A stretch of 32,034 nt of DNA from Myxococcales bacterium (GTDB taxonomy: Bacteria; Myxococcota_A; Polyangia; Polyangiales; Ga0077539): positions 1 to 32,034 of the forward strand of contig JAAFIF010000104.1 in NCBI GenBank assembly GCA_013298625.1, in the 5' to 3' direction. The translations under genes were made by a program, and so were the position numbers. Position 1 is the stretch's first letter. Each line of letters starts with the position of its first letter. Below the pieces are notes generated by a model, which was not told the origin of the DNA, ran no database searches, and was given only the letters and a program-made list of their open reading frames with translations. Below are positions 1 to 7,797 of the stretch, piece after piece.

Positions 1-699
1 CTCGCGCTCGCTCGGCTCGTCGCGCACCCAGCACCGGTCGTAGTCCACCGACTGCGCGCTCGCCCGTGCGAGCGCCTCGCCCATGTCCTCGGTCCCGAAG
101 CGCTCTTGCCACGACTGAAAATAGTTCTCTCTCGCGAGCGGGTGCGCCCGGTGCAAGAAGCCCGTCTCGATGAGCATCCCGTGTCGTTCGAGCCGCTCGA
201 TCAGCGCCCGGCCGAGCGGCCCCGATCGCTCGATCGCTCGCTGCACGCGCTCGGCGCTGTGCACAAACGTGCGGCCTCCAACGACCGCAGGCCGCTTGCA
301 GTAGAACAACACGCGCGCAGGCGAGCACCGTCGATACTGCACTTCGTTGTTGGCCAGCAGGTACAGATCCGGCGGGTAGAAATCCAACCGTCGCAGCCCA
401 GGCTCGACCCACTTGCGCTGCCACGACTCGCGCGTCCGTCCCCCGCCCGAGAACTGCTCGTGCGGCGCGAACCCCAGCGACGCCATCGCCCGCTGCACAT
501 CCTCTGTGGACGACAGCCCCGTGCGCTGAACGTGCACCGCCCCGTGCGCGTCGAGCGCCGCGCGCACCTCGGCGAGCCGCTCGGGGCCGAGCTCGCACCC
601 CGCGTCGAACGTGCGCGCGCTGAAGCGCTCGCCGCGCATCGCCGCCGAGCGAGCGCGCCATTTCTCCCTGTGTTCGTCCACGGCGGTAGTTTGTAACAC
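1..699 (-). CDS. TauD/TfdA-like (SyrP-type) dioxygenase, N-terminal part; runs off left edge
   Basis: The reading frame begins at a GTG (697-699) and stays open to position 1, giving about 233 residues without a stop; the C-terminus lies outside the window. Frame content supports it: it reads as a balanced protein while the overlapping frames are Arg/Ser-rich. Family signature, by eye: an N-terminal helix ending in AHGAVHVQRTG, then ANNEVQYRR, RVLFYCKRPA and VGGRTFVHSAERV, matching the SyrP-like branch (HNEMSY, FyCexPA, GGeTpiaDsr). Such enzymes are Fe(II)/2-oxoglutarate oxygenases that hydroxylate small molecules or carrier-bound amino acids. Odd point: the His of the H-x-D/E iron motif appears to be Asn here (NNE), so activity is uncertain. 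A second in-frame GTG (679-681) is a possible alternative start. It is divergent from the lipoprotein at 781. Confidence 0.72.
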   Translation of the reverse strand, partial: MLQTTAVDEHREKWRARSAAMRGERFSARTFDAGCELGPERLAEVRAALDAHGAVHVQRTGLSSTEDVQRAMASLGFAPHEQFSGGGRTRESWQRKWVEPGLRRLDFYPPDLYLLANNEVQYRRCSPARVLFYCKRPAVVGGRTFVHSAERVQRAIERSGPLGRALIERLERHGMLIETGFLHRAHPLARENYFQSWQERFGTEDMGEALARASAQSVDYDRCWVRDEPSERE

Positions 700-780
700 T
701 TTGCAACTATCTCGCAAGGAGCGCCGTCGCGAAGGCCGCGACTTGGGCTCGGTCCCGTGTTCGTGCTAGTGGCGCGGGGG

Positions 781-1494
781 ATGTCGTTGGCCGTTCGTCC
801 AGTCGTCCTGCTCGCGTCCCTGATGGCGACGAGCGCCGCGTGCCGCAAGAACCCGCCTGCGCCCGATCGACAGCCGGTCGCCGCCCCGCAGGACGCCTCG
901 ACGGTCGCCGAGGATGCCACGACGGCCGCTGCTCCTGTGGCCGTCGAAGACGCGGCGGCGCCCGCTTCGATCGACGCAGGGCTCGCCGACAGCGGGGTCA
1001 CCGTCGCGCTCACGATCCGCATCGTGAACACGGCGTCGAGGGCCGTTCCGTTGTTCACCAACCCTGACATCAACGAGATGATCCACACGCGCAAGCTGCG
1101 CTCGCGCAGGCGCAGCGAGGACGGCGGGCGCGACAGCGACCCGGTGAAGTTCTTCGCCGTCGGACAGATGCCGCTCTGCGCCGACGACGGCGGCGCGGGC
1201 TACGGTGGCCTCGGCCAGCCCGAGCGCCGCGAGCTGCAGCCGGGCGAGGCCGTTGAATTCGTGTGGGATGGCCTCGAGCGCCGCGAGATCCTCGACCGCA
1301 CCCGCGGCGTGTGCCTCGAAGTGGGCCCTCCGCAGCCGGGCCGCTATCGCTTCGAGCTCGACCAGCCGCGCCGCACCCTGCGCTGCAACGACGTCGAGTT
1401 CAGCTATCCCCTGCGCGACGACGCCCCGCGCGTGCTCGAGATGCGCTGCCGCATCCGCACCTCGGCCGACGATCACAGCGACGACGAGGGCTGA
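781..1494 (+). CDS. Predicted lipoprotein with acidic linker, unknown function
   Basis: This is a 237-residue protein. I chose the ATG at 781 because it gives a clean lipoprotein signal peptide: a short Arg-containing start, a hydrophobic core and the lipobox ATSAAC at about residues 16-21; an in-frame GTG at 757 would only add eight residues. After the lipidated Cys comes a Pro/Ala/Asp-rich low-complexity linker to about residue 75. A compact C-terminal domain follows (about 80-225), with patterns such as LQPGEAVEFVWDG and PGRYRFELD that recall immunoglobulin-like beta domains. Four Cys lie in this domain. I recognise no catalytic motif and infer only an envelope-attached location. The stop is 3 nt before the VOC gene, so the two are probably co-transcribed. 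Confidence 0.75.
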   Translation: MSLAVRPVVLLASLMATSAACRKNPPAPDRQPVAAPQDASTVAEDATTAAAPVAVEDAAAPASIDAGLADSGVTVALTIRIVNTASRAVPLFTNPDINEMIHTRKLRSRRRSEDGGRDSDPVKFFAVGQMPLCADDGGAGYGGLGQPERRELQPGEAVEFVWDGLERREILDRTRGVCLEVGPPQPGRYRFELDQPRRTLRCNDVEFSYPLRDDAPRVLEMRCRIRTSADDHSDDEG

Positions 1495-1497
1495 GCG

Positions 1498-1851
1498 TTG
1501 CCGCTGCATCACCTCGCGCTGCGCTGCGCGGACATCGAGCGCACCGCGCGCTTCTACGTCGAGCGCTTGGGGCTTCGCGAACGCGCGCGGCACTGCACCG
1601 ACACGGGAGCCCTTCGCTCGATCTGGCTCGACGCCGCCGGCGTCATCGTGATGCTCGAGCGTCGCGCAGAGACCGAGCCCGCCATCGACCCGGCCAGCAT
1701 GGAGCTCGTCGCCTTCGCGATGGACCGGGGCGACATGGCCGCGGCGCGCGAGCGGCTCGCGGTGATCGAGGCCGAGACCGCGTTTACGCTCTACGCGCGC
1801 GACCCTGATGGGCGTCGCGTCGCGCTCTCGTGCTACGCGTTCGACCCGTAG
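1498..1851 (+). CDS. VOC-family (glyoxalase/bleomycin-resistance fold) protein
   Basis: This is a 117-residue single VOC module. The start is a TTG three bases after the preceding stop. It opens with the family pattern (LHHLALRCADIERTARFYVERLGL) and closes with YARDPDGRRVALS, equivalent to the usual F-x-DPDG-N-x-[IV]-E-L. The N-terminal metal-type His is present, but the Glu normally found in the last strand is replaced (VAL instead of IEL). If the alignment is right, metal binding is incomplete and the protein may bind a ligand rather than catalyse. The N-to-C order is otherwise full length for a half-glyoxalase unit, which would work as a homodimer. Substrate unknown. It probably shares a transcript with the upstream lipoprotein and converges with the minus-strand gene that ends at 1858. 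Confidence 0.85.
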   Translation: MPLHHLALRCADIERTARFYVERLGLRERARHCTDTGALRSIWLDAAGVIVMLERRAETEPAIDPASMELVAFAMDRGDMAAARERLAVIEAETAFTLYARDPDGRRVALSCYAFDP

Positions 1852-1857
1852 CGAGCG

Positions 1858-2790
1858 CTACTCGATCTCGACCTCGGCGAACCCTCCGCCGCCGGCGCCG
1901 AGCTCTTCGATGTGAATCTTGATCGAGTCGAGCAGCGGCTCTCCCACGACCGGGATGCGCACGGGCTGCGGGCTCGCGATCATCGAGCGAATGTCCAGCG
2001 TCTGCGTGCGCACGACGCGACGGCCGAGCATGTACTCGACCCGGATGCGGTTGACCGCGTACATGGGCATTGCCTGCGGCTGCCAGATGCGAAGCACCCG
2101 CACTTTTGCAGGCGTAAACGACACTTGTAGCCAGCCGAGCACGCCGTCTTGCAAGAGCCAATTGGTCTTGCGGTCGCGGTCCACGGCGAAGGGCGGCGCG
2201 TACTGAAGGCCCCACGTGCTCGAGGCGCGCGCGGCGAGCCTGCGCGGAGCGAGCCCGTCGCGAACGCTCCACGCGAACGCGAGCACCATGGCGACCATCG
2301 CCCATCGCCCGACGAGCGCGAGCGCCATCGCGACGATCGAGCGCGCCGCCGGACGAGCGCGGGCGACCATGCGCTGCGCCGCGAGGGCCTGCCGAGAGAA
2401 CGCCTTGCGCGCGTCGGCGGGCAGCGTGTCTTGTTGCGGCAAGTACGACTCGCTGCGCTCGAGCGCGGCGAGGGGCCCCATGCGCTCGGCGATCGCTGGT
2501 TGCGCCGCGGCGAGCTCGCGCAGGTCGTCGCACGCGCGCTCGAGCGCAGCGAACGCGTCGATCCGCGCCCCCTCGCGCCACAGCGCTTCTGCGGCGTCGA
2601 TGCGCTGCTGCGCGCGATCGACGAGCCTCGCGTACGCGCGCTTGTCGCCGACGATCGCGCGCCGCGCCGCGCGGGTCTCTGCGAGCGTCGACCACTCTGC
2701 GATCGCAGCGAGCCAGCGCGGTCGCTTCGGTTGTGCTCCAGCCTCCTCGGCGGGCTGCGGCGCCGCGTCGGAGGGGTGGTCTTCGCTCAT
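1858..2790 (-). CDS. Single-pass membrane protein with C-terminal discoidin-like domain
   Basis: This 310-residue protein starts at an ATG at 2788-2790. Residues 1-25 are acidic and Pro/Ala-rich. Residues 30-145 are helical and charged, with repeated Arg/Ala heptad-like spacing. A hydrophobic segment at about 152-175 should span the membrane. Residues 188-310 look like a galactose-binding/discoidin jelly-roll, similar to the domain described as NADase-type glycan-binding: ASSTWG at the start, the loop VDRDRKTNW (family DGDxxTxW), GWLQVSF, then strands ending in IKIHIEELGAG and AEVEIE. The layout suggests a cytoplasmic helical part and an exported carbohydrate- or protein-binding part, or the reverse; topology is not decided here. 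It is divergent from the polytopic membrane protein at 2960, with a palindrome between them. Confidence 0.75.
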   Translation of the reverse strand: MSEDHPSDAAPQPAEEAGAQPKRPRWLAAIAEWSTLAETRAARRAIVGDKRAYARLVDRAQQRIDAAEALWREGARIDAFAALERACDDLRELAAAQPAIAERMGPLAALERSESYLPQQDTLPADARKAFSRQALAAQRMVARARPAARSIVAMALALVGRWAMVAMVLAFAWSVRDGLAPRRLAARASSTWGLQYAPPFAVDRDRKTNWLLQDGVLGWLQVSFTPAKVRVLRIWQPQAMPMYAVNRIRVEYMLGRRVVRTQTLDIRSMIASPQPVRIPVVGEPLLDSIKIHIEELGAGGGGFAEVEIE

Positions 2791-2854
2791 CGAATCCCCG
2801 AGTGCATAGGAAGTGGTAGCGCGGCCGCGAAGGACATCGTCGATGGCCGTCGCG

Positions 2855-2887
2855 GTAGTGGTTTAAGAGGCCCTCTGTGTACACTAC
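2855..2887. promoter_or_regulatory. 33-bp hyphenated palindrome in divergent intergenic region
   Basis: The sequence is symmetric about position 2871: GTAGTG (2855-2860), 5 nt, AGAGG (2866-2870), C, CCTCT (2872-2876), 5 nt, CACTAC (2882-2887). The inner arms have only one base between them, so a DNA operator for a dimeric or tetrameric protein is more likely than an RNA hairpin. It also overlaps an 8-bp perfect palindrome GTGTACAC (2877-2884). It lies between two divergently transcribed membrane-protein genes. No regulator next to it is obvious. Confidence 0.45.
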
Positions 2888-2959
2888 GAGGCCGTATCGT
2901 TGCGAGGGGCCGAGCGGATCGGCGGTCGCGGCGACCTTCTCTTCGAGAATTGGCTTCTG

Positions 2960-4495
2960 ATGATCCTTCGGTTGTTGCAGGGCGTCGCGTGGCCGACGCG
3001 CGGGGCGCGCTCGTGGTGGGTGCTGATCGCGGGGCTGCTGGTGATCTTCGCGTGGCAGCGAAGCATTCGTCGCGCCGCGCGGCACAACGACGACAGCTAC
3101 AAGGTGATCGCGTCGACGGGGCTCAACCTCGACGCGAACTTCTTCTTCTATCTGCGGCACATGGGGCTCGGGCCGATGACCGCGGTCCCGGCTCCGCAGT
3201 GCGACAGCCGACAAGAGGCCGAGCGCATCTTGCGCGAGGCGCCGCAGTCGATCGTGATGGACCAGGGCTCGACGTTTCGCTCGGGCGATCGAGGGCGGCT
3301 GTTTCTCTTCTACGTAGATCTCTGGCACCGCGGAGAGCGCTGCGACTCGCGCGCGCCTCGCGTGCAGCCGGCGAACGTGGCGGCGTTTACGCTGGCCCTG
3401 TGGCTGGTGTGGGCGGGCTTCTGGTGGATCCGTCGGCCGCTGCTCGGGGCGATCGTGCTGGCGCTGATCGGGTCGAACCCGCTGCAGCTCTACGCTGCGT
3501 ATCATCAGGCCAACGTGTTCTCGTGGCCGATCACGGGGATGTTGTTGTTGCTCGGGCTCAACCTCCCGTTGTTCGACCCGGTCTCGCGCAAGTCGAAGGC
3601 GCCGATCGTGATCGCCGTGGCCTCTGGGGTGGCGATCACTTTCATTCGCTCGGTGCGCGCGGAGGCGTCGGCGATCGCGGGCGCGCTGTTGATCGTGTAC
3701 GCGCTGATGCCTGGGGCGAAGCTCTGGATGCGCGCGGCGACGATCGCGGGGCTCTTCGTCGCGATGTCGCTCTCGTCCGAGCAGTACACGAAGTACTTCG
3801 ACCGCGAGCACGAGCGGGCGAGCCTGTTGTTGGCGACGCGGGGCGGGGCGCCGTACCACGGTCCGATCGAGCCGTACCATGAGTTCTGGCACCCGATGTG
3901 GTGCGGGCTCGGCGACTTCGACACGAAGTACGGCTACAAGTGGGACGACCTCGAGGCGTATCGATACGCGGTGTCGCAGACGAACAAGCGGCCGGATTTT
4001 CAGCGAGAGATCAACCCGAACGAGTGGATGCAGTCGATCGCGCACGACCAGGCGGGGCACCATCCGCTGTTCACGTCGGAGTCGCCTGGGTACCACGCGG
4101 CGCTGCGCGAGAAGGTGCTGCGGGACATCGGGCAAGACCCCAAGTGGTACGCGGACATCGTGTGGAAGCGCTTCAAGCGCGTGATGGAGCAGACGACGCC
4201 GGTGAGCTTCGCTGCGGGCGAGTTGACGCTGCGGTTCTCGTCGGGGCTGTGGGGCTACTTCGCGCTGCTGTGCGGGGTTTTCTTCGCGCTGCGGAGGGAT
4301 TTGTTTGCGCTGAAATTGCTGCTCTTCTCTGCGCCGCTCAGCGCGACGGCGCTGATGGTGTACTCGGGCGGAGGGACGCCGCTCTACACGACGGCGCACT
4401 TGTTTGCGGTGGCGCTGTTTGCGCACGAGGTGCTGCGCGCCGCGGCGGAGTTTGTGTGCTCGATGCCGAGCGCTCGCGAGCGCGCGCAGGGCTGA
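2960..4495 (+). CDS. Polytopic membrane protein, unknown function
   Basis: The protein is 511 residues from the ATG at 2960; an in-frame TTG at 2900 would add 20 mostly charged residues, so the later start is preferred. Hydrophobic segments begin with WWVLIAGLLVIFAW (about residue 19). After a soluble loop (about 35-135, with DLDANFFFYLRHMG-like aromatic patches and several Cys) come about six more helices to residue 265. A long soluble section (about 275-410) is rich in Trp, Tyr, His and Asp. Three C-terminal helices finish the protein (around 420, 440 and 470). The alternation of membrane bundles and a large aromatic extracytoplasmic loop resembles GT-C-type glycosyltransferases or similar lipid-linked enzymes, but I see no diagnostic DxD/ExD motif I would rely on. 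Function is left open. Confidence 0.75.
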   Translation: MILRLLQGVAWPTRGARSWWVLIAGLLVIFAWQRSIRRAARHNDDSYKVIASTGLNLDANFFFYLRHMGLGPMTAVPAPQCDSRQEAERILREAPQSIVMDQGSTFRSGDRGRLFLFYVDLWHRGERCDSRAPRVQPANVAAFTLALWLVWAGFWWIRRPLLGAIVLALIGSNPLQLYAAYHQANVFSWPITGMLLLLGLNLPLFDPVSRKSKAPIVIAVASGVAITFIRSVRAEASAIAGALLIVYALMPGAKLWMRAATIAGLFVAMSLSSEQYTKYFDREHERASLLLATRGGAPYHGPIEPYHEFWHPMWCGLGDFDTKYGYKWDDLEAYRYAVSQTNKRPDFQREINPNEWMQSIAHDQAGHHPLFTSESPGYHAALREKVLRDIGQDPKWYADIVWKRFKRVMEQTTPVSFAAGELTLRFSSGLWGYFALLCGVFFALRRDLFALKLLLFSAPLSATALMVYSGGGTPLYTTAHLFAVALFAHEVLRAAAEFVCSMPSARERAQG

Positions 4496-4698
4496 TCGCG
4501 GGGCCGTGTGCGACATCGTGGCGTCATGTCAGAGTCATGACGGCGGATGACATCCGGTCGTTTGTGTTGGCGATCGAGTCTTGAAAACCGGCACACTCCC
4601 GCGCAGCTCACGGCGCGAGACAGGGACGAGCGTCGGCCGATGATGGCCCTTGCGCCCCCTGCACATCCGCGAGCCCTCGAAAGGAACGTACGAAGAAC

Positions 4699-5151
4699 AT
4701 GAAGCGATCGGCCCTTGCCCTGGTTTGCGTTGCGATGATCGGCTGTGGCGGCGGCGCTGCCACCGGCGGAACGACCGGCGGAACGACCGGCGGAACCACC
4801 GGCGGCAGCTCGGGTGGCGCTGCGGCGTCGACCGACTCGAACATCACCTTTCGCAACAGCTCGAACTGGGTCATCACCCGCTTGTACATGTCGACCGTGG
4901 ACCAGAACTCCTGGGGCCCGGACCAGCTCGGCGCCAACGTGATCCGCACGGGCGGCTCGTACACGCTCACGAGCATCCCCTGCGCCAACTACGACCTGAA
5001 GATCGTCGACGAAGACAACGACGAGTGCATCCTGCACAACATCAACGTGTGCGCCGAGAGCACGGGCGTGAACATCACGTCTGAGGCGCTGCTCTCTTGC
5101 CAGCGCGCCACCGCGGCGACCGGCTCGGCCAACAAGTCCGTCGCTCGCTGA
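4699..5151 (+). CDS. Small lipoprotein with TGGT repeat linker
   Basis: This is a 150-residue lipoprotein. The signal peptide MKRSALALVCVAMIGC ends in the lipobox AMIGC with the lipidated Cys at residue 16; an AAGGAA ribosome-binding sequence lies 13 nt upstream. Next comes a Gly/Thr linker encoded by a 12-bp tandem repeat (TGGT units, residues 22-37). The exported domain (about 48-138) has beta-type patterns: ITFRNSSNWVITRLYMS, a WGPDQLG turn, LTSIPCANYDLKIVDEDNDECIL and a closing ALLSC. It therefore carries four or five Cys that could form disulfides, plus an acidic DEDNDE loop that could bind a cation. Domains of this kind occur in other myxobacterial lipoproteins, as far as I recall, without a known function. 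It sits 90 bp upstream of the dynamin-like GTPase but may have its own transcript. Confidence 0.85.
   Translation: MKRSALALVCVAMIGCGGGAATGGTTGGTTGGTTGGSSGGAAASTDSNITFRNSSNWVITRLYMSTVDQNSWGPDQLGANVIRTGGSYTLTSIPCANYDLKIVDEDNDECILHNINVCAESTGVNITSEALLSCQRATAATGSANKSVAR
4762..4809 (+). repeat. Four-copy 12-bp tandem repeat inside lipoprotein gene
   Basis: Units start at 4762, 4774, 4786 and 4798. The first two are identical (ACCGGCGGAACG), the third differs by its last base, and the fourth ends CAGC. Each unit encodes Thr-Gly-Gly-Thr (last copy Thr-Gly-Gly-Ser). Because 12 is a multiple of three, slippage would change linker length without breaking the frame. Confidence 0.9.
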
Positions 5152-5241
5152 ATCGGCACCAGGGGGGGCTCGATGGGGACCTGTTCGGCGCTCTGCGCTT
5201 GAACGGCGGGCGTGCACGCGCGACGCTCCGCGCACCAGACG

Positions 5242-7785
5242 ATGTGGAGCCCCGACTCGCGCAAGCGACGCGCCCAGGACCTGAAGAGCGTTCACGACAA
5301 GCTGCTGCGCTTTCGGCAGCTGACCGACCGATTCGCTGGGTATTTTCCAGCTGACTCGGACGCCTCGCGCACGCTCAACGGCCTGCGCAGCAAGATGGAG
5401 GACCTGCAGACCCGCGTGGCCGATCGCCACCGACGCCTCGCCAAGGGCGTCGTGAAGATCGGCGTGGTGGGGCTCGAGAAGCAGGGCAAATCCGCGTTTC
5501 TCTCGGCCTGGCTGCAGAGCGAGCGGCTCTTGCCCAGCGAGGCCGAGCGCTGCACGTGGTCGACGACCGTCGTCGAGCCGGGCGAGCCCAACCGCTTCAC
5601 GGCCGTGGTGAAGTACTACACGAAGGCGTCGTTCGAGCAGCGGATTTCCAGCTACTTCGACGCCCTCGAGCAGGGCTCGGTCTCGCGCTGGGAGTCGCTC
5701 GACGAGTCCGAGCTGATCCGTCTTCGCGCCGCGTACGCTCAGCGCAAGGGCTACGAGGTCGACGACCCCGACCGCGCGAGCAAGCGCGACCTCGCGGCGA
5801 TCGCCGAGCTCAAAGAGATCTCTGCTTCGCTGAAGGACATCAAAGCGCGGCTCAACAAAGCGGACGACGTGCTCACGGCCGAGACGCTCGACGAGCTCGC
5901 AGAGAAGATTCGTCCCTTCATCGCGCTCAAGGACACGCGCAACAACCGGCCCTACCTCGGGGTGCGCGCGGTCGAGACCGTCACCGTGCAGGTTCCCGTC
6001 ACGGGGGCGATGCCCGGCGTGGTGCTGATGGACCTGCCCGGCATCGACGCGCCGAGCGACAAGGCGCGACGCGACACGCAAGAGGCGCTCGAAGACGAGG
6101 TGGACGTCACGATCTTCGTGAAGGACATCACGCGTCCGTCCCTCGTTCAGCAAGAGATCGAGCTGCTGCGCACGATGCAGAGCGCCGATCGCAGCGTGGC
6201 GCTGCGCGAGCGCGTGTTCGTCGTGCTGACGAAGGTGGACATCTTCGACAAGCCCGACGAGACGGGCAACTGGCACTGGGCGCTCGCGGCGCGCAATTTT
6301 CGCAGCGAGGGCATCGAGCGGGTGTTTCCGTACTCGAAGGTGTGGGCGCACCAGGGGGTCGATCACAAGCACCCCGTCGCCAAGCAGATCCAGGATTTCT
6401 TCGGAGAAACGCGGCCCGTCACGGGGCTGGACAAGCTGCAGGACGCCGTCGCCAAGTACCTCGCGACGGACCTCGAGGCGATCGACCAGCGCGTGATGGT
6501 GCAGTTTCGGCAAGAGTTCACGGAGATCGAGACGCAGCTCAAGGGCACGCTCATCACCGTGAAGGATTCGCTCAACCCGTCGGAGTTCGAGCGCCGCAAA
6601 GAGCAGCAGTTCGACCAATTGTGGAACCACGTGATCGCCGGCGAATCGCCGCGCGGATTGCTCCCGTCGATCAAGTCTCGGCTCAGCGCGTTTCTCGACT
6701 TCGAGCTCAGCGAGCAGCAGCGCAACGCGCGCGCCGCGCGGGCGAGCAACCGCATCGAAGAGATCCGCAAAGACCTCTACGGAAAGCTCACCCCCGAAGA
6801 GGCCGAGGCCATCCGTCGCCAGATGCCGTCGCCCGGCCTCATGAACGAGACGGCCGTCGAGATCCAGCTGCGCAACCGCATGCGCGAGCGAACCGCCGCC
6901 AAAATCACTGGCCTCGGCGAAGACTTTCGCAGCAGCGCGCGCGAGAGCATCGAGCGCATGCTGCAAGAGATGTTTCTTCACGGCAGCTACGACGGCGGCA
7001 AGCTCGAGATGCTCTTGCCCCCCGGCGCCACCATGCTCGAGCGCATCGAGCGCATGGGCCGCTCGGGGCACGTCAGCGAGAGCGTGCTTCGCTACCAGAA
7101 CCGCGAGCTCGCCCGCGCCGACGTCGCGTTCGAGGTCCTCGCGCGCTATTTCGCTCGGCAAATCATCGATATTCTCGACGCGACGGACGAGGGCGACCGC
7201 GAGATCCGCGAGCGCGAGCTGCAAGGGCTCGAGCAGTTCTTCGGCCTCTCGATCGCCGACAAGGTCACCGGCGTGACCGCGGGCACAGGCAGCTTCGCGA
7301 GCCCCTCGGTCGGCGGCGTCCCCGGCGTCGGCAGCGGGTCGTTTGCGCAGAGCGCGCCGGCCGGGTTTCCCACGGGGCCGGCGATGTTCACGAACAAAGC
7401 GGCGCCCCCCGCGCCGACGGCCAAGCCCGCCGCGAGCAACGAGCCGCCGACGATCCCCTCGGTCGGTCAACGCGACTGGTCCAAGATGGTCAACCGCGTG
7501 CGCGCCGACGTCGATCGCATCTGCAACTTTCTCGACGCGCTCGCGAAACACCCCCGCGGCCTGCAGAAATACCACGAAGAAGCGGTGCGCACGGTCAACG
7601 ACTCGTGGCTCGACTCCGAGGGTGAGCAGTCCCTTCGCCGCTGGGCGCGCAGCGAGTGCGTGCGCATCTGGCCCGCGCGGTTCAGCGCGCTCGACCAGGA
7701 CGAGCGGCGCGCGCGCGAGGACATTCACGCGCTCGAAGAGCTCTTCAATCCCCCCGCTGAGAGCGACGACCTGCGCCGCAGTTGA
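5242..7785 (+). CDS. Dynamin-like large GTPase
   Basis: This is an 847-residue protein from the ATG at 5242; an in-frame GTG at 5212 would add ten residues. GTPase motifs are in order: P-loop GLEKQGKS (77-84), a Thr-containing switch (STT at about 107-109), G3 DLPGID (264-269) and G4 TKVD (330-333). The wide G1-G3 spacing includes a helical insertion (about 135-235), and the long helical region after the G domain (about 370-690) fits a dynamin-superfamily stalk. There is no transmembrane segment, so any membrane binding would be peripheral. A Gly/Ser/Pro/Ala linker (about 690-745) separates a C-terminal helical domain (about 750-845). Dynamins hydrolyse GTP to remodel membranes. The coiled-coil gene begins 12 nt after this stop, which argues for a two-component complex. 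Its exact subfamily is not recognised. Confidence 0.88.
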   Translation: MWSPDSRKRRAQDLKSVHDKLLRFRQLTDRFAGYFPADSDASRTLNGLRSKMEDLQTRVADRHRRLAKGVVKIGVVGLEKQGKSAFLSAWLQSERLLPSEAERCTWSTTVVEPGEPNRFTAVVKYYTKASFEQRISSYFDALEQGSVSRWESLDESELIRLRAAYAQRKGYEVDDPDRASKRDLAAIAELKEISASLKDIKARLNKADDVLTAETLDELAEKIRPFIALKDTRNNRPYLGVRAVETVTVQVPVTGAMPGVVLMDLPGIDAPSDKARRDTQEALEDEVDVTIFVKDITRPSLVQQEIELLRTMQSADRSVALRERVFVVLTKVDIFDKPDETGNWHWALAARNFRSEGIERVFPYSKVWAHQGVDHKHPVAKQIQDFFGETRPVTGLDKLQDAVAKYLATDLEAIDQRVMVQFRQEFTEIETQLKGTLITVKDSLNPSEFERRKEQQFDQLWNHVIAGESPRGLLPSIKSRLSAFLDFELSEQQRNARAARASNRIEEIRKDLYGKLTPEEAEAIRRQMPSPGLMNETAVEIQLRNRMRERTAAKITGLGEDFRSSARESIERMLQEMFLHGSYDGGKLEMLLPPGATMLERIERMGRSGHVSESVLRYQNRELARADVAFEVLARYFARQIIDILDATDEGDREIRERELQGLEQFFGLSIADKVTGVTAGTGSFASPSVGGVPGVGSGSFAQSAPAGFPTGPAMFTNKAAPPAPTAKPAASNEPPTIPSVGQRDWSKMVNRVRADVDRICNFLDALAKHPRGLQKYHEEAVRTVNDSWLDSEGEQSLRRWARSECVRIWPARFSALDQDERRAREDIHALEELFNPPAESDDLRRS

Positions 7786-7797
7786 GGCTCATTGCGT

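Noticed and set aside
201..1094. 297-codon minus-strand frame near the left edge
   Set aside because: It is Ser/Arg-rich and out of frame with the dioxygenase-like protein, which shows clear family motifs in another frame of the same strand.
1784..4516. A 910-codon minus-strand frame spanning two genes
   Set aside because: Arg/Pro/His-rich with no domain; it runs antisense to the polytopic membrane protein and out of frame across the discoidin-domain gene.
4384..7728. A 1,114-codon open frame on the minus strand
   Set aside because: It lies opposite the dynamin-like GTPase, is Arg/Ala/Leu/Val-rich with no recognisable domain and no start signal. It is a GC-rich antisense shadow.
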